DNA from: Methanobacterium paludis
GTDB taxonomy: Archaea > Methanobacteriota > Methanobacteria > Methanobacteriales > Methanobacteriaceae
Assembly: GCF_000214725.1 (NCBI RefSeq)
Contig: NC_015574.1
Coordinates: 248,001-312,000 of the forward strand
DNA length: 64,000 nucleotides
Reading direction: 5' to 3'
Part shown: in pieces, positions 45,032-55,600 of the stretch
Layout of the letters: every line of letters starts with the position of its first letter
Numbering within the stretch: position 1 is the first letter of the stretch
Notes under the pieces: model-generated
Database searches by the model: none
Seen by the model: the letters and a program-made list of their open reading frames with translations, nothing else
What the model was told of the DNA's origin: nothing
Translations under genes and position numbers: made by a program

Positions 45032-45097
45032 AACCTTTGTTATTGAGTGTCTATTCTGAAAAGTTTATTTAGTTAAGTTGAAAGTCTCATTTTAAAT

Positions 45098-45607
45098 CTA
45101 AATTTCACTCTCCAACTGTTTCAGTGTGATTTTTAGGGCTGTTCTAGCATGTTCAAAGTCAGGATATATTTCTAGAGATTTTTCAAAACATTTAAATGCG
45201 TTATGGGGAGTTTTAATTTCTAGAAAGGCAAGTCCCATGTTGTACCATGTTTCATGGTCTTCTGAATTTATTCTTATGGCTTCTGCGTAGCATAACAATT
45301 CTTCTTGATGTTTTCCAATTTTTCCAAAGGCAATCCCCATGTTATTCAATGCAGAAGAATGATCCGGGTCTATTTCCAGAACCTTATCGTAACAGGCTAT
45401 CGCTTCATGGTACTTTCCAAGTACTCCAAAATCAATTCCTTTAATGTACCATTTATCGGCTTTTTTGTGGTTAGTAGGTTTGAAATATTCAGAGGTTTCC
45501 GTATTTTCTTTAATCATCTCTGTATTTTCTTCAAATTTCTCAAAATTTGATTTAAATAGCATTAATTCATCATTTTCGCTTTTTTTAAACCTATCAAATA
45601 GTCCCAT
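45098..45607 (-). CDS. TPR repeat protein
   Basis: A 169-residue protein whose C-terminal two thirds are three tetratricopeptide repeats (WYIKGIDFGVLGKYHEAIACYDKVLEIDPDH, SALNNMGIAFGKIGKHQEELLCYAEAIRINSED, ETWYNMGLAFLEIKTPHNAFKCFEKSLEIYPDF). Such repeats bind other proteins. The N-terminus is charged and probably coiled (NFEKFEENTEMIKENTE). GAGGTG precedes the ATG. Partner unknown. Confidence 0.88.
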   Translation of the reverse strand: MGLFDRFKKSENDELMLFKSNFEKFEENTEMIKENTETSEYFKPTNHKKADKWYIKGIDFGVLGKYHEAIACYDKVLEIDPDHSSALNNMGIAFGKIGKHQEELLCYAEAIRINSEDHETWYNMGLAFLEIKTPHNAFKCFEKSLEIYPDFEHARTALKITLKQLESEI

Positions 45608-45880
45608 TTAAACACCTCTTGAGTCGGTTAAAATTCTCATTGGAAATTATTTTAATAATATTTATATTAAAAGTAATACTATTTATCTTTAACTTGTATC
45701 CCATTGCATAAAATAAAATTTTAAATGAGAAATTTTTATAAAATTCGGTTTTAAGCTATTAACGGGGAATAGAGAATTAAAAAATAGTAAAATCTAAAAA
45801 ATAGTAAACGTAATAGTTTATTTTTTGTAAAAAAGTTTATAAATGCATTTATTTTGGATTTATAAACTTATTTAATGTTC

Positions 45881-47026
45881 TTAAATTAATTCTCCATATT
45901 TATCCACAATTTCAACAAAAGAATCAGCAATATAATCCCTCTGTTCTTCGGTGAAACCGTATACACTGCATTTGAACCATTTTGTTTGACCACGCTTTAT
46001 ACCCACAATATGCCTCTTTTTAAGTTCTTCGTAGAGGAAGAATCCTCGACGTGGGTGTTTTTCAGCTATTTTATCAAAAACAGGGGTTTCAAACCTGACA
46101 AGGTCGTGTTCTTTTGGTTTTACACCAATCTGCTCAACACCTTCAATTTTTTCCATTTTATCAACGAATTGTCTTGTTTTTTGAACTTCTTCGTCCCAGT
46201 GTTTAACACGTTCAGCCACAAATGGAAGTGAGGCCATTAAGGTTGCAACTGGTGCACCACGGCTCGTGCATCCTAACATCTCAAGCTCCTTTACAGCGTG
46301 CATCCCTGACTTTCTAAGCACAATATCTGCCCATTCATCCTTCAAACCCAGTACTCCAATTGGACCTGAAGCTGCCATACTTTTGTGTCCACTTCCAACC
46401 ACAAAATCAGCGTTGAGAGCCTTAGCATCTATAGGCATTCTGCCCATGGAGTATGCGCAGTTTAAAAGTAGTGGAACACCGGTGTTATGGGCACATTTTG
46501 CAACTGCCTGAGCATCTGTTAAATTTCCATAGTTACCGTCCACGTGGGTTAAAAGTACTAAGCTGACATCTTCTCCTTGGTCTGCAAGATCATCGAGAAC
46601 CTTCTTGTAGCCTTCAGGATCTATTCGGTAGTCAGGATGTCCGCTGTTTGGAACTTCAACCATGTTAAGGTCGCAGCGCTCTGCAGCAACGTGGGTTGTG
46701 TAATGTGCGTTCCCATCAACGACTATGGTATCTCCAGGCTTACAAAGAGCGTGCATAACTGCAAATTTGCCTTCACGAGCTCCGTGAACTGTCCTTGCAT
46801 GGTCCGTGTTTATGAACTGGGCCAGATCATCCAGAAAACCATGTATCGGGGGTTTTGATATTTCATCCAGGCGGCCTGCGCAGTAGTCACAGACGCTGTA
46901 ACCATCTGAAAACTCATAAAGAGCTTTTCTAGCTTCAGTGGTGAGCACACCTCCTCTTTGGAGAGGGTTTAGGTTAAGATTCTTCCTTTCAGTATTTCTT
47001 GTGAGTCCATAGTCATGACATTCCAT
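45881..47026 (-). CDS. pscS: O-phosphoseryl-tRNA(Cys):Cys-tRNA synthase (SepCysS)
   Basis: The second enzyme of tRNA-dependent cysteine synthesis in methanogens; it converts Sep-tRNA(Cys) to Cys-tRNA(Cys) with a persulfide. The PLP lysine is Lys215 (GSGHKSMAASGP) and the redox-active cysteines Cys46 and Cys49 are in YSVCDYC. FINTDHARTVHGAREGKFAVMHAL is the family's cofactor region. ATG 47026 is chosen because AGGTGA precedes it; GTG 47035 overlaps that site. Length (381) is typical. Confidence 0.95.
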   Translation of the reverse strand: MECHDYGLTRNTERKNLNLNPLQRGGVLTTEARKALYEFSDGYSVCDYCAGRLDEISKPPIHGFLDDLAQFINTDHARTVHGAREGKFAVMHALCKPGDTIVVDGNAHYTTHVAAERCDLNMVEVPNSGHPDYRIDPEGYKKVLDDLADQGEDVSLVLLTHVDGNYGNLTDAQAVAKCAHNTGVPLLLNCAYSMGRMPIDAKALNADFVVGSGHKSMAASGPIGVLGLKDEWADIVLRKSGMHAVKELEMLGCTSRGAPVATLMASLPFVAERVKHWDEEVQKTRQFVDKMEKIEGVEQIGVKPKEHDLVRFETPVFDKIAEKHPRRGFFLYEELKKRHIVGIKRGQTKWFKCSVYGFTEEQRDYIADSFVEIVDKYGELI

Positions 47027-47411
47027 ATGTTTCACCTTTGTAAATGTTTCAGCAAGTTAAATGTTGATAATTCGTAATTTTACAATACCTATTTACTTAT
47101 TTTCAATTCTTTATCTAACTTATTTTACAATATTTTTACTTTATTTTGATCTATTTCTTTTTTATATTAAATCCTTACACTATTGGGAATTTTAATGAGA
47201 ATAAGTAGAGGATATCTGATTCATTTAACATTCAAATTAAAAAAATTTGATGGTGACAAAAATACTCAAAATACAAAATGAGATAAGCACTAAATCATTT
47301 CATCTTTTAATATTTTCCAGGTGCTCAAGTTCAAATAAATCCAATAAAGAAAATGATTCAAGTACTGCCTTAAATTGCATTTGAAATGTAAATACTTTGA
47401 AACTTTATTTG
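47027..47411. other. 385-bp intergenic region upstream of SepCysS
   Basis: AT-rich and without a gene. It must hold the SepCysS promoter and the end of the glycosyltransferase transcript, but no box or hairpin stands out. Confidence 0.45.
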
Positions 47412-49121
47412 TTATGTTTGGGATGTTTTGAATATGAAGTTGTTGATTTTAACATTCATATCTGTGCCGTTAATATCTGAATAGTAGATTTTAAGTCCGT
47501 TTGGAAGATTTATGACTTTTAAACCTATTTTAGATTGTACTTCCTTGAAAAACTCGGATTTGTCACTCATTATCCATACAATCCTTTTTATAGATGAGTT
47601 AACTGGAATTACAACTGTTTCATTTTCAAAACCAGAAATTTGATCGTTTTTTTCGTAGAATACCGAGACATTTGAGGTCATCTTGGCACTTTTAAACTGA
47701 GAATTCTCATAATCCAAGAAATAATAATTATCGGAAGCAGGCAGATAATAACTGGATTTTCTCCAGCTGAAGCCCTGATCTTCACGGGTAATGTCTCTTA
47801 CAACTACCATGGTACTTCCTGGATCTGAATTAGACAGTTCTAAAATGGTTTGGATATGCATCTCTGTATTTTTGTCGTTTTTATATATCTTTTCGTAGTT
47901 GTACATTGCTAACATATCAATTCCCAGTTCAATCTTCTGCGATTCATTCATCTGACTTACAGGGGTTTCCCAAGTTTCTTCACTGTTGAAATGGTAAGGA
48001 TAAAGGAAGTATACACCGTTTAAAATGATGGTGATAATTAACAGGCAACCCAAAATGGATTTTGGAGAAACACTGAACTTTCGACTCAAATCTGAAGAAA
48101 GGAAATTGAAGGCATATCCTGCAATAATCAGTAGGGCAGGCAGATACGTCAGAATGTATCCCGGTTTTGAAAGTGGGATGAAAATCTGGAAAAGGAGTTC
48201 CGGCAAGATCCAGAGTAATAAAATCATGAAGATAGGATTTTTAACCATTTCAAAGTTTAGAATTGTTTTCCATTTTTTTAAGAGGAAAAATACAAGAATT
48301 ATGGCTGTAACAAACCCAACTCCAAGTATTAACCATGAAAGGAGAGCAGTATCCATTAAGATATGGGTTGTGGGGGCTGCTCCAAAGAACGCAGAAGTTG
48401 TTTTGAAGGACGCGGCGAAATGTCCAGAAGATACCATATAAGATTTTAAACCACCTGCAAAAAGAACTGTGGGTACGGCCCATAGCATTATTGAAACGAT
48501 AAAAATGATAAAAGATGTAGATAACCTTCTAATATCTTTAAAGTGATGGTGAAGGCAGTAGAGCCATAAAGGCAGCATGAAGATTATGAGCTCCTGTCTG
48601 AATCCTCCTGCAATACCTAGGGTCAGTGCTGAGATGTAGATGAATCTAGTTTTACCCCTCAAGATCTGGTAAGATGTGTAAACTATCAACACGGCTAAAA
48701 AAGATTCTACAGGATATATAGTGGCAATTTCACCGTAAAACCAGAATATTGGGCTAAAAATTAGAAGTAAAGTGCTGATAATGGCTATTTTTTGTGATAA
48801 CATCTGTTTTGCAAGAAAGTACACAAGCAAAACAGTTAAAATACTGAAAATTATACTTATAAACACCATTGTGGTGTTAGGGTCGTGAAATATACTATTT
48901 ACGACTTTTCCAAGATATACATAGAGTATGTATCCTGGAGACTGTGGCTGCTGCATTGCAATGTCATATTTATTAAATGACAGTGCAAAGTTTACAGAAT
49001 CCCACTCAAATAGATATTTACTTACAAAGGGTACTCGAGTTACAACAGTTAAAATGGTTAGAAAAATTGCTATCAACAAATTAGAATATCCAGTTTTGTG
49101 CTCGTTAAGGTGATAGTTCAT
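47412..49121 (-). CDS. GT-C type membrane glycosyltransferase (PMT/ArnT-like)
   Basis: A 569-residue membrane protein with about 10-12 helices in the first 380 residues and a soluble C-terminal domain. The first outer loop has the acidic pair typical of GT-C enzymes (KYLFEWDSVNFALSFNKYD), followed by QPQSPGYILYVYLGKV, and the next loop YGEIATIYPVESF. Such enzymes use a polyprenyl-phosphate sugar as donor for cell-surface glycans or proteins. The acceptor is unknown. AGGTAT precedes the ATG. Confidence 0.8.
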   Translation of the reverse strand: MNYHLNEHKTGYSNLLIAIFLTILTVVTRVPFVSKYLFEWDSVNFALSFNKYDIAMQQPQSPGYILYVYLGKVVNSIFHDPNTTMVFISIIFSILTVLLVYFLAKQMLSQKIAIISTLLLIFSPIFWFYGEIATIYPVESFLAVLIVYTSYQILRGKTRFIYISALTLGIAGGFRQELIIFMLPLWLYCLHHHFKDIRRLSTSFIIFIVSIMLWAVPTVLFAGGLKSYMVSSGHFAASFKTTSAFFGAAPTTHILMDTALLSWLILGVGFVTAIILVFFLLKKWKTILNFEMVKNPIFMILLLWILPELLFQIFIPLSKPGYILTYLPALLIIAGYAFNFLSSDLSRKFSVSPKSILGCLLIITIILNGVYFLYPYHFNSEETWETPVSQMNESQKIELGIDMLAMYNYEKIYKNDKNTEMHIQTILELSNSDPGSTMVVVRDITREDQGFSWRKSSYYLPASDNYYFLDYENSQFKSAKMTSNVSVFYEKNDQISGFENETVVIPVNSSIKRIVWIMSDKSEFFKEVQSKIGLKVINLPNGLKIYYSDINGTDMNVKINNFIFKTSQT

Positions 49122-49335
49122 TTTTTATACCTGATGATTAACCCTGATTTGATCTAACAATTCGTTTGCTAGATCAATGCATTAAATGTTTCGAATTGTT
49201 AATGAAAAATTTAGTAGGATTACTGATATAGATAACTTAAGGTTACGTGATTAACAGTTTATCCATGCAGTTGTATAATACAGTGAGATTAGTGATTTAT
49301 AAAAAAAATAGGATTTTAGGGAAGATCAAAGGATA

Positions 49336-50352
49336 TTATCCTTTTATTCCCATGGCTTTATTTGTTTTTGCAATGGATTTGGCCGGATCCTCTTCAATTT
49401 CCAGCATTGCCCTTATTGCATCCACGTTTTCAGGTACAACATCCGATTCCTGATGAACTGCCTGCATGTAGTAGAGTTCCCCGTCTACAACATTTATTGA
49501 CTCTTTCCACACTGCTATTTCGAATAGGTCGCTTCTTGGCCTTCCAAGGTCTTTTGCATACTCCATTATCTGAGCTGTTGAACCTAAACCCTTTGAAGCT
49601 TCTACAAGAATAACCCTCGGGGTATTTTCTAACTTGTCAATCACATCGTCGGCACTTACCGAATTTTCAAGTTCAACCATGAGGTTGTGCTGGTGCATAA
49701 GTGTTGTTGGAACAAGTAATGCCATGGTTGTTATGTTGAGGCCGTTCATAACAGTTTGCACGTCTGGGCCGTGGTGTGATGGCACAGTTGGCGGGTTAGG
49801 AACTATTGCATTTATTGGACCTTTTTTGACCTGTGCCGGGTCTGCTCCACGTCTCACCATAACTGCTCTGACTTTTTTTATTCCTGCAAGGTCGTTTATT
49901 GGTTTCAGGGTTCTACAAAGGCCTGTGGTGTTGCAGGACACTACCCTGACGTAGTCTGCTCCAATTGAATCCTTGAAGTTGGCGAATGAGTTGAATGATT
50001 TACCTATCTGGTCGTGTTTTTCCCCGCCCTGGAATGTGGATTTTATTCCAAGTTTTTTGTAGATTTCCATGTTCTTTGCACCGATACCTTCAGGGGTGGC
50101 GTCAACTATAACATCCACTTTATCGTAGAAATCTTCGATTGTACCGCTTATTTTGATACCCGCCTCTTCAAACAGTTCTTCCCTTTCAGGAACGCTAATG
50201 TAAAGGGGGTAACCTTTTTCAACAGCCATCTTTGACTCGAAGTCAGGTGTACGCTTGGTGACCCCTGCAAGTTTCATGTCATCCTGGGCAGCAACTGCAT
50301 CTGCAACTCTTTTACCTATGGTACCGTATCCGTTTATTCCAACAGCTTTCAT
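49336..50352 (-). CDS. gap: Glyceraldehyde-3-phosphate dehydrogenase, archaeal type II
   Basis: A 338-residue archaeal GAPDH. The nucleotide-binding start is VGINGYGTIGKRVADAV; the catalytic cysteine is Cys140 (VVSCNTTGLCRTLKP); HHGPDVQTVMNGL follows near 195. It interconverts glyceraldehyde 3-phosphate and 1,3-bisphosphoglycerate, in the gluconeogenic direction here. GGAGGT precedes the ATG. It is the last housekeeping gene before the accessory region. Confidence 0.96.
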   Translation of the reverse strand: MKAVGINGYGTIGKRVADAVAAQDDMKLAGVTKRTPDFESKMAVEKGYPLYISVPEREELFEEAGIKISGTIEDFYDKVDVIVDATPEGIGAKNMEIYKKLGIKSTFQGGEKHDQIGKSFNSFANFKDSIGADYVRVVSCNTTGLCRTLKPINDLAGIKKVRAVMVRRGADPAQVKKGPINAIVPNPPTVPSHHGPDVQTVMNGLNITTMALLVPTTLMHQHNLMVELENSVSADDVIDKLENTPRVILVEASKGLGSTAQIMEYAKDLGRPRSDLFEIAVWKESINVVDGELYYMQAVHQESDVVPENVDAIRAMLEIEEDPAKSIAKTNKAMGIKG

Positions 50353-50405
50353 AAATTAACCTCCATTATCCCTTATTGTGCATATATAATTGTTATTAGT
50401 TACTC

Positions 50406-50459
50406 GCACGTATATATAAAATTCTCAAATGCTCTCTGACTCTGGTTATATATATGTGC
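50406..50459. promoter_or_regulatory. Divergent promoter region with a long inverted repeat between gap and the integrase
   Basis: GCACGTATATATA (50406-50418) and TATATATATGTGC (50447-50459) are near-perfect inverses, 28 bp apart. Both arms contain TATA-like sequence, so this may simply be two facing promoters, or an operator or a recombination-linked site of the integrase. Confidence 0.45.
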
Positions 50460-50490
50460 CTCTAACATTTAAAAAAGGGGCGGTAAGTCC

Positions 50491-51705
50491 ATGGATGAAA
50501 AAGATAAAATATTACTCAAAAACTGGTTTATAAAGGAAAATTATAGTGAAACAACCCAAATAATGTATAAACACTCATTAGAACTGTACAGTACTCTCTT
50601 AAAAAAGACAATTACAGAACTATTCAATGAGGCTGACGTGGAAGAGGAATCAAATATAAGACTCAAAAAAAGGAAATACCAAGGATATATTTTACAATTC
50701 AAAGAACATCTTAAAAATTTAGGCAAATCCAAAAATACAATGAATTTATACATTTCAGCCATACTTTCATTTTATAATTCAAATGATATACTCCCTCCAA
50801 AAATCAATCTTCCTGGAGGAGATATTGGACTTGAAAAAAATTATGGCAGATTAATCACTAAAAAAGAGATTAAACAATTAATAGATGTTTCAAGCACAAG
50901 AGACACTGCAATAATATATACTATGGCATTATCTGGTATGAGCCAAAATGAAATTAGAAACTTGACAATTAAAAAGTTTATAAAATCTGCAGGAAATGCA
51001 ATAAAACAGGAAATAAACAGTTTAAATGAATTATTTAAACATGAGGAAGAGCTTATTAAAGACACAGTTATAACTCTTGAAATTACTCGGCAGAAAGTTA
51101 ATTATTGTTATCATACATTCATACCTCCAGAAGCCACAAAAGCAATTATTGTTTATCTCCGTGAACGTTGTAACCATCGTGATAAACGAATACATCCTAA
51201 AGGAATTAGTGATTCATTATTTGTTGTGAATAAGGGTCCATTTATGGGAGAACAAATAACGGCTGCAGCAATTACAGGATTATATCAAGGTTGTGGGAAA
51301 AGATCAGGATTTAAACATGAAGATGGTTCATATAGAGTCTGGAGGAGTCATGGGATGCGAAAATATTTTATGTCAACAATTATTAACAAAACCCATAATC
51401 ATGAGCTTGCAAATTACCTTGTAGGTCATACCATATCTGCAACTGAGAGAGCCTACTGGTTTGCAGATCCCAAAGAACTAAAAAAAGAGTATTTGAAAGT
51501 TTTACCCTATCTTTCCCTGGATGGTGCGGAGGTTAAGGATGTTAAAACTGAAGAACTGAAAAAATATGAAACAGCTATGGAGGAGTTTGAAGAGATGAAA
51601 CGAGAAATGGAAGATTATAAAGAGTTTGCACCATTGATAAAGGTTTTCGTTGAAGATGAAGAGATTCAGAAACGTGTTGAAAAGCGTTTGAATGAAAAAA
51701 ATTAG
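50491..51705 (+). CDS. Tyrosine recombinase / phage-type integrase
   Basis: A 404-residue integrase. The N-terminal SAM-like domain (about 8-100) is followed by the catalytic domain with SHGMRKYF (His287, Arg290), LVGHTISATERAYWF (His313, Tyr322 nucleophile). At the first catalytic position, where GLR is normal, it reads GMS (Ser151), with the next Arg at 156 (EIRNL). After 345 there is a coiled-coil tail. It lies at the border between housekeeping genes and accessory DNA, as expected for the enzyme of an integrated element; no att site was found. Confidence 0.88.
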   Translation: MDEKDKILLKNWFIKENYSETTQIMYKHSLELYSTLLKKTITELFNEADVEEESNIRLKKRKYQGYILQFKEHLKNLGKSKNTMNLYISAILSFYNSNDILPPKINLPGGDIGLEKNYGRLITKKEIKQLIDVSSTRDTAIIYTMALSGMSQNEIRNLTIKKFIKSAGNAIKQEINSLNELFKHEEELIKDTVITLEITRQKVNYCYHTFIPPEATKAIIVYLRERCNHRDKRIHPKGISDSLFVVNKGPFMGEQITAAAITGLYQGCGKRSGFKHEDGSYRVWRSHGMRKYFMSTIINKTHNHELANYLVGHTISATERAYWFADPKELKKEYLKVLPYLSLDGAEVKDVKTEELKKYETAMEEFEEMKREMEDYKEFAPLIKVFVEDEEIQKRVEKRLNEKN

Positions 51706-52021
51706 AGTTGAACCTTATACAAACATCTTCATTTTTTAAAAAAATAAAATTTTTTATATAAATATTTCTTCTATTTTCATAATAGCGTCATATTAATAAT
51801 TTATAAATTAAATAGATTATTGTGGATCGTTGTGCATAGTTTTACAAGTCTTTAAATCTTGTTAATACTAAATGGAACTCATTCTGGCGGAAAATAATTA
51901 GTTATTAATGGTTTTTAGGCGCTGAAACAGTTGGAAACTTCTTTTTTGTTATTTAAAATTTTCTATTTGTTAAATTTAGTAAAATTTATTAATATGGTAT
52001 GATAATACCGGCTGTTAAAGG
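51706..52021. other. 316-bp intergenic region upstream of the giant adhesin gene
   Basis: AT-rich leader and promoter DNA. The T-run after the integrase stop (51730-51770) may terminate. AAAGGATGATG at 52016-52026 is the ribosome binding site and start of the adhesin gene. Confidence 0.45.
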
Positions 52022-52480
52022 ATGATGATTAAATTGGCAAGAAACCATAAAATTATAACTTATATGCTGCCTTTAATTGGTCTATTATTTGCTTTTTCGT
52101 TTTGCATGGGCCCTGTAGCAGCTGCAGATAACGTAACAAATAACAGTTCAACAAACTCCACAAATTGGTACGTTTATTCCAACCAAACAATACAAGATGC
52201 TGTAAATAACGCAGCTCCTGGTGATACCATAATTGTGAATGAAGGAACCTACAACGAAAACGTTATTTTAGATAAAACAGACTTAACTGTTAAAACTAAT
52301 GGTAACGTTACTGTTCAGGCTGCTAATCCATCTCAACCGTGTTTTACTCTAAATTCTAATGCTACTAATGCTGTGATAGAAGGATTCACAATAATAGGTT
52401 CTAACAATGCAGGTATCTACTTAAATAATACTTCAAATTGTTTATTCAAATTGTTTAATTTCAGAAAACACAATATCTGA
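52022..52480 (+). CDS. Adhesin fragment 1: signal peptide and first helix turns
   Basis: The first 152 codons. A signal peptide (to about residue 36, PVAAADN) precedes SNQTIQDAVNNAAPGDTIIVNEGTY, the usual opening of these beta-helices. After NNTSNCL the frame is lost in the 13-bp duplication and it ends with LFNFRKHNI. Start by AAAGGATG at 52016; ATG 52025 is an alternative. Confidence 0.75.
   Translation: MMIKLARNHKIITYMLPLIGLLFAFSFCMGPVAAADNVTNNSSTNSTNWYVYSNQTIQDAVNNAAPGDTIIVNEGTYNENVILDKTDLTVKTNGNVTVQAANPSQPCFTLNSNATNAVIEGFTIIGSNNAGIYLNNTSNCLFKLFNFRKHNI
52432..52457 (+). repeat. Exact 13-bp tandem duplication that breaks the adhesin frame
   Basis: TTCAAATTGTTTA occurs at 52432-52444 and again at 52445-52457. 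Removing one copy restores NTSNCLISENTISDNN and the frame of the following 5.9 kb. Confidence 0.95.
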
Positions 52481-52628
52481 TAATAATAATGGTATTTATC
52501 TTGCCTTATCTTCGAATATTACAATAATTGGGAATAATATAATAGATAACAATAACGATGGTGTTTACATTTACTATTCTTCAGCTAACATCAATTTCAA
52601 TAGGATCATTGAAAATACTGTTTATGGG

Positions 52629-55600
52629 TTGTATGATTCAGATAATAATACTGTAAATGCTATAAACAATTGGTGGGGTACTAATAATCCGGTGGTATCT
52701 TCAACGGGTCCAAGTGATATCTATGCAGCGACTGTTAATTATGATCCGTGGCTGGTTTTGAATGTGAGCTCTGCGGATTATATTGATGGTACATCTGATG
52801 TTACAGCAGATTTAACCCATAACAACCAGGGCAATAACACCTCATCATCAGGCAACCTTCCGGATGGCATACCTATAAATTTCAACACAACTTTCGGAAC
52901 CATAACAACCACCACATACACAAACAAAGGAAAAACCACATCAAAACTTGATTCCAACAACACAAATGGTGTAGCTAATGTTTCTGTGACTCTGGATAAT
53001 CAAACTGTTTCTAGCACAGTTGCTTTGATGGGAATATACGATATCACAACTCAAAAAGGTTTCACAAGTTTACAAGATGCCATAAATGATATTAGTACAT
53101 TAAATGGGGATATTATAACAGTGGGAAACGGCACTTACACGGAGAATGTTGTAATTGATAAAATGTTAACTATAACAGTAATTGCTGGAGATAATGTAAC
53201 TGTTCAGGCAGCAGACCCTAATACTCCCGTTTTCACAATAACAAGTACAGGTAATGGTTCAACAATACAAGGATTTAACATCATTGGAGGTTCTGAAGAT
53301 ATTTATCTAGATTCCACTAATAATTGTACCATCACTGAAAACATAATATCCAATGCTAATGATAACGGTATCTATCTAGATTCGTCTTCCAACAACACGA
53401 TTTCAGGAAACAATATAACAAATAACTGTAATTATGGAATTTACTTGGATAATTCCCCTGCAAACACACTTCAAAACAATACAATTACAAATAATTGGTA
53501 TGGAATTTATTTGGATAATTCCTCTGTAAACATACTTCAAAACAATACAGTTACTGATGGTGGTTATGGAATTTATTTGGATAATTCTCCTGAAAACATA
53601 CTTCAAAATAATGTGATTGCGGATAATTGGGATAATGATTTTGATGTTTCTGGAGATGATACATCTGATTATGTCCAAAATATTGATACCAGTAACAATG
53701 TGAATGGAAATCCTATTTACTATCTTGTAGGAGAGAATGGCTTAGTATTTGATGGGATATCCATGGGATATTTAACATTAGTCTCTTGTGATAATATAAC
53801 TGTTAATAATGTTAGCATTACAAGTAGTGGCCAAATTTTGTTTGTAGATACTACAAATTCAACATTTTCAAACTGTGAAAATAATTATGGTAATGATATT
53901 TATCTCTGGAATTCTTCAAGTAACATATTTTCAGGAAATTGGGATGGTGCAATTTCACTTTTGAATTCTTCAAATAATGTATTTTCAGCAAATACTATAA
54001 ATGGCCAGGTTTACCTTGAATCATCTAATAACAACATGATTATGGGGAACAGTATCTATTATAGGGGTGGTGGACCTGTATGTAGTGTAGTTTTAAGTAG
54101 TACTGTTAATGCAAATTCCATTAGCAATGCCATTAACACCGCAAGTAATGGTGCTATATACCTCGAATCGTCTAATAACAATACAATTTCAGAAAATTAC
54201 GTTAATGGAATTACTCTTGTGAATTCTTCAAATAACACAATCACAGAAAACAACATATCTGGTTGTGAAAATGGAATTTACTTAGAAAACTCCACAAACA
54301 ACATGATCACAGGAAATAATATAACAAATACATATAACTACGGTATTTATATTGATAACTCCCCTGAAAACACATTACAAAATAACACACTCACAGATAA
54401 TTGGGATTACAATTTTGGTATATCTGGTGATGATGTCTCCGATTACATCCAGAATATTGACACAAGTAACACTATAAATGGAAATCCTATTTATTACATT
54501 GTAGGGCAGAATGGATTAGTACTTGATGGAGTAACTATGGGGTATCTAGCATTAATCTCATGCAACAATGTAACCGTAGAAAATATTTTAAACACAGACG
54601 ACATGGTTTCACTCACCGAAAATGATTATGGTATCCTAATTGTAAATACCATTAATTCAACAATTCAAAATTGTAATATAACTAACAATGATGAAGGCAT
54701 TTACTTTTATAATTCCTCAAATGATGTATTACTTGAAAATAACCTTAACAACTGCGGGATTGTTATCTACAATTCAAGTAGTATTACTCTAAATAGTAAT
54801 ATAATTTCAAGTACTAATGAGGGCGTTTCCATCGAAAATTCAAGTAATATTATTATAGACAATGATACATTTTCTGATATCTGTAATGGTATTGAAATTT
54901 ATGACTCAAGCAATATTATTATAGACAATGATACATTTTCTGATATCTGTAATGGTATTGAAATTTATGACTCAAGTAGTGTTAATATATATTATAATGC
55001 ATTTTCTAATGATTATGGAAGTATTGGAATTTATCTTTTTAATTCAAACAACAATATAATTTCAAAAAATAATATTACAGGATTTTATACAGGGATTGAT
55101 CTAGAAACTTCTTCCAATAATACCATTAACGAGAACCAAATAGTAAATTCTCATGGTTATGCAATTTATTTTGGTGATGGAATTTATCTTGACAATTCCG
55201 ATAACAATACTATCTCTGGAAACTACATTACAAATGGCATTAATGGAATTGATTTAGAATCATCAAATAATGACACAATCACAGGGAATAATGTTACAAA
55301 TAACTACGTTGGAACAATATACTATGATTGTATGAATATAACTGGTGGTAATGGAATTTCAGTAAATGGAAATAATGTAACCATTTCAGGGAATACTGTG
55401 ACCGATAATGGCAGTAATGAGAATTTCAGCTACAATGGGGATAATATAACTAGTGGTAATGGAATTTCAGTAAATGGAGATAATGCAACTATTTCAGGGA
55501 ATACTGTGACAGATAATGGTGCTAATACAATTATTCATGGATGGTACACGAATTATAACGGTGGTAATGGAATTTCAGTAAATGGGGATAATGCAACTAT

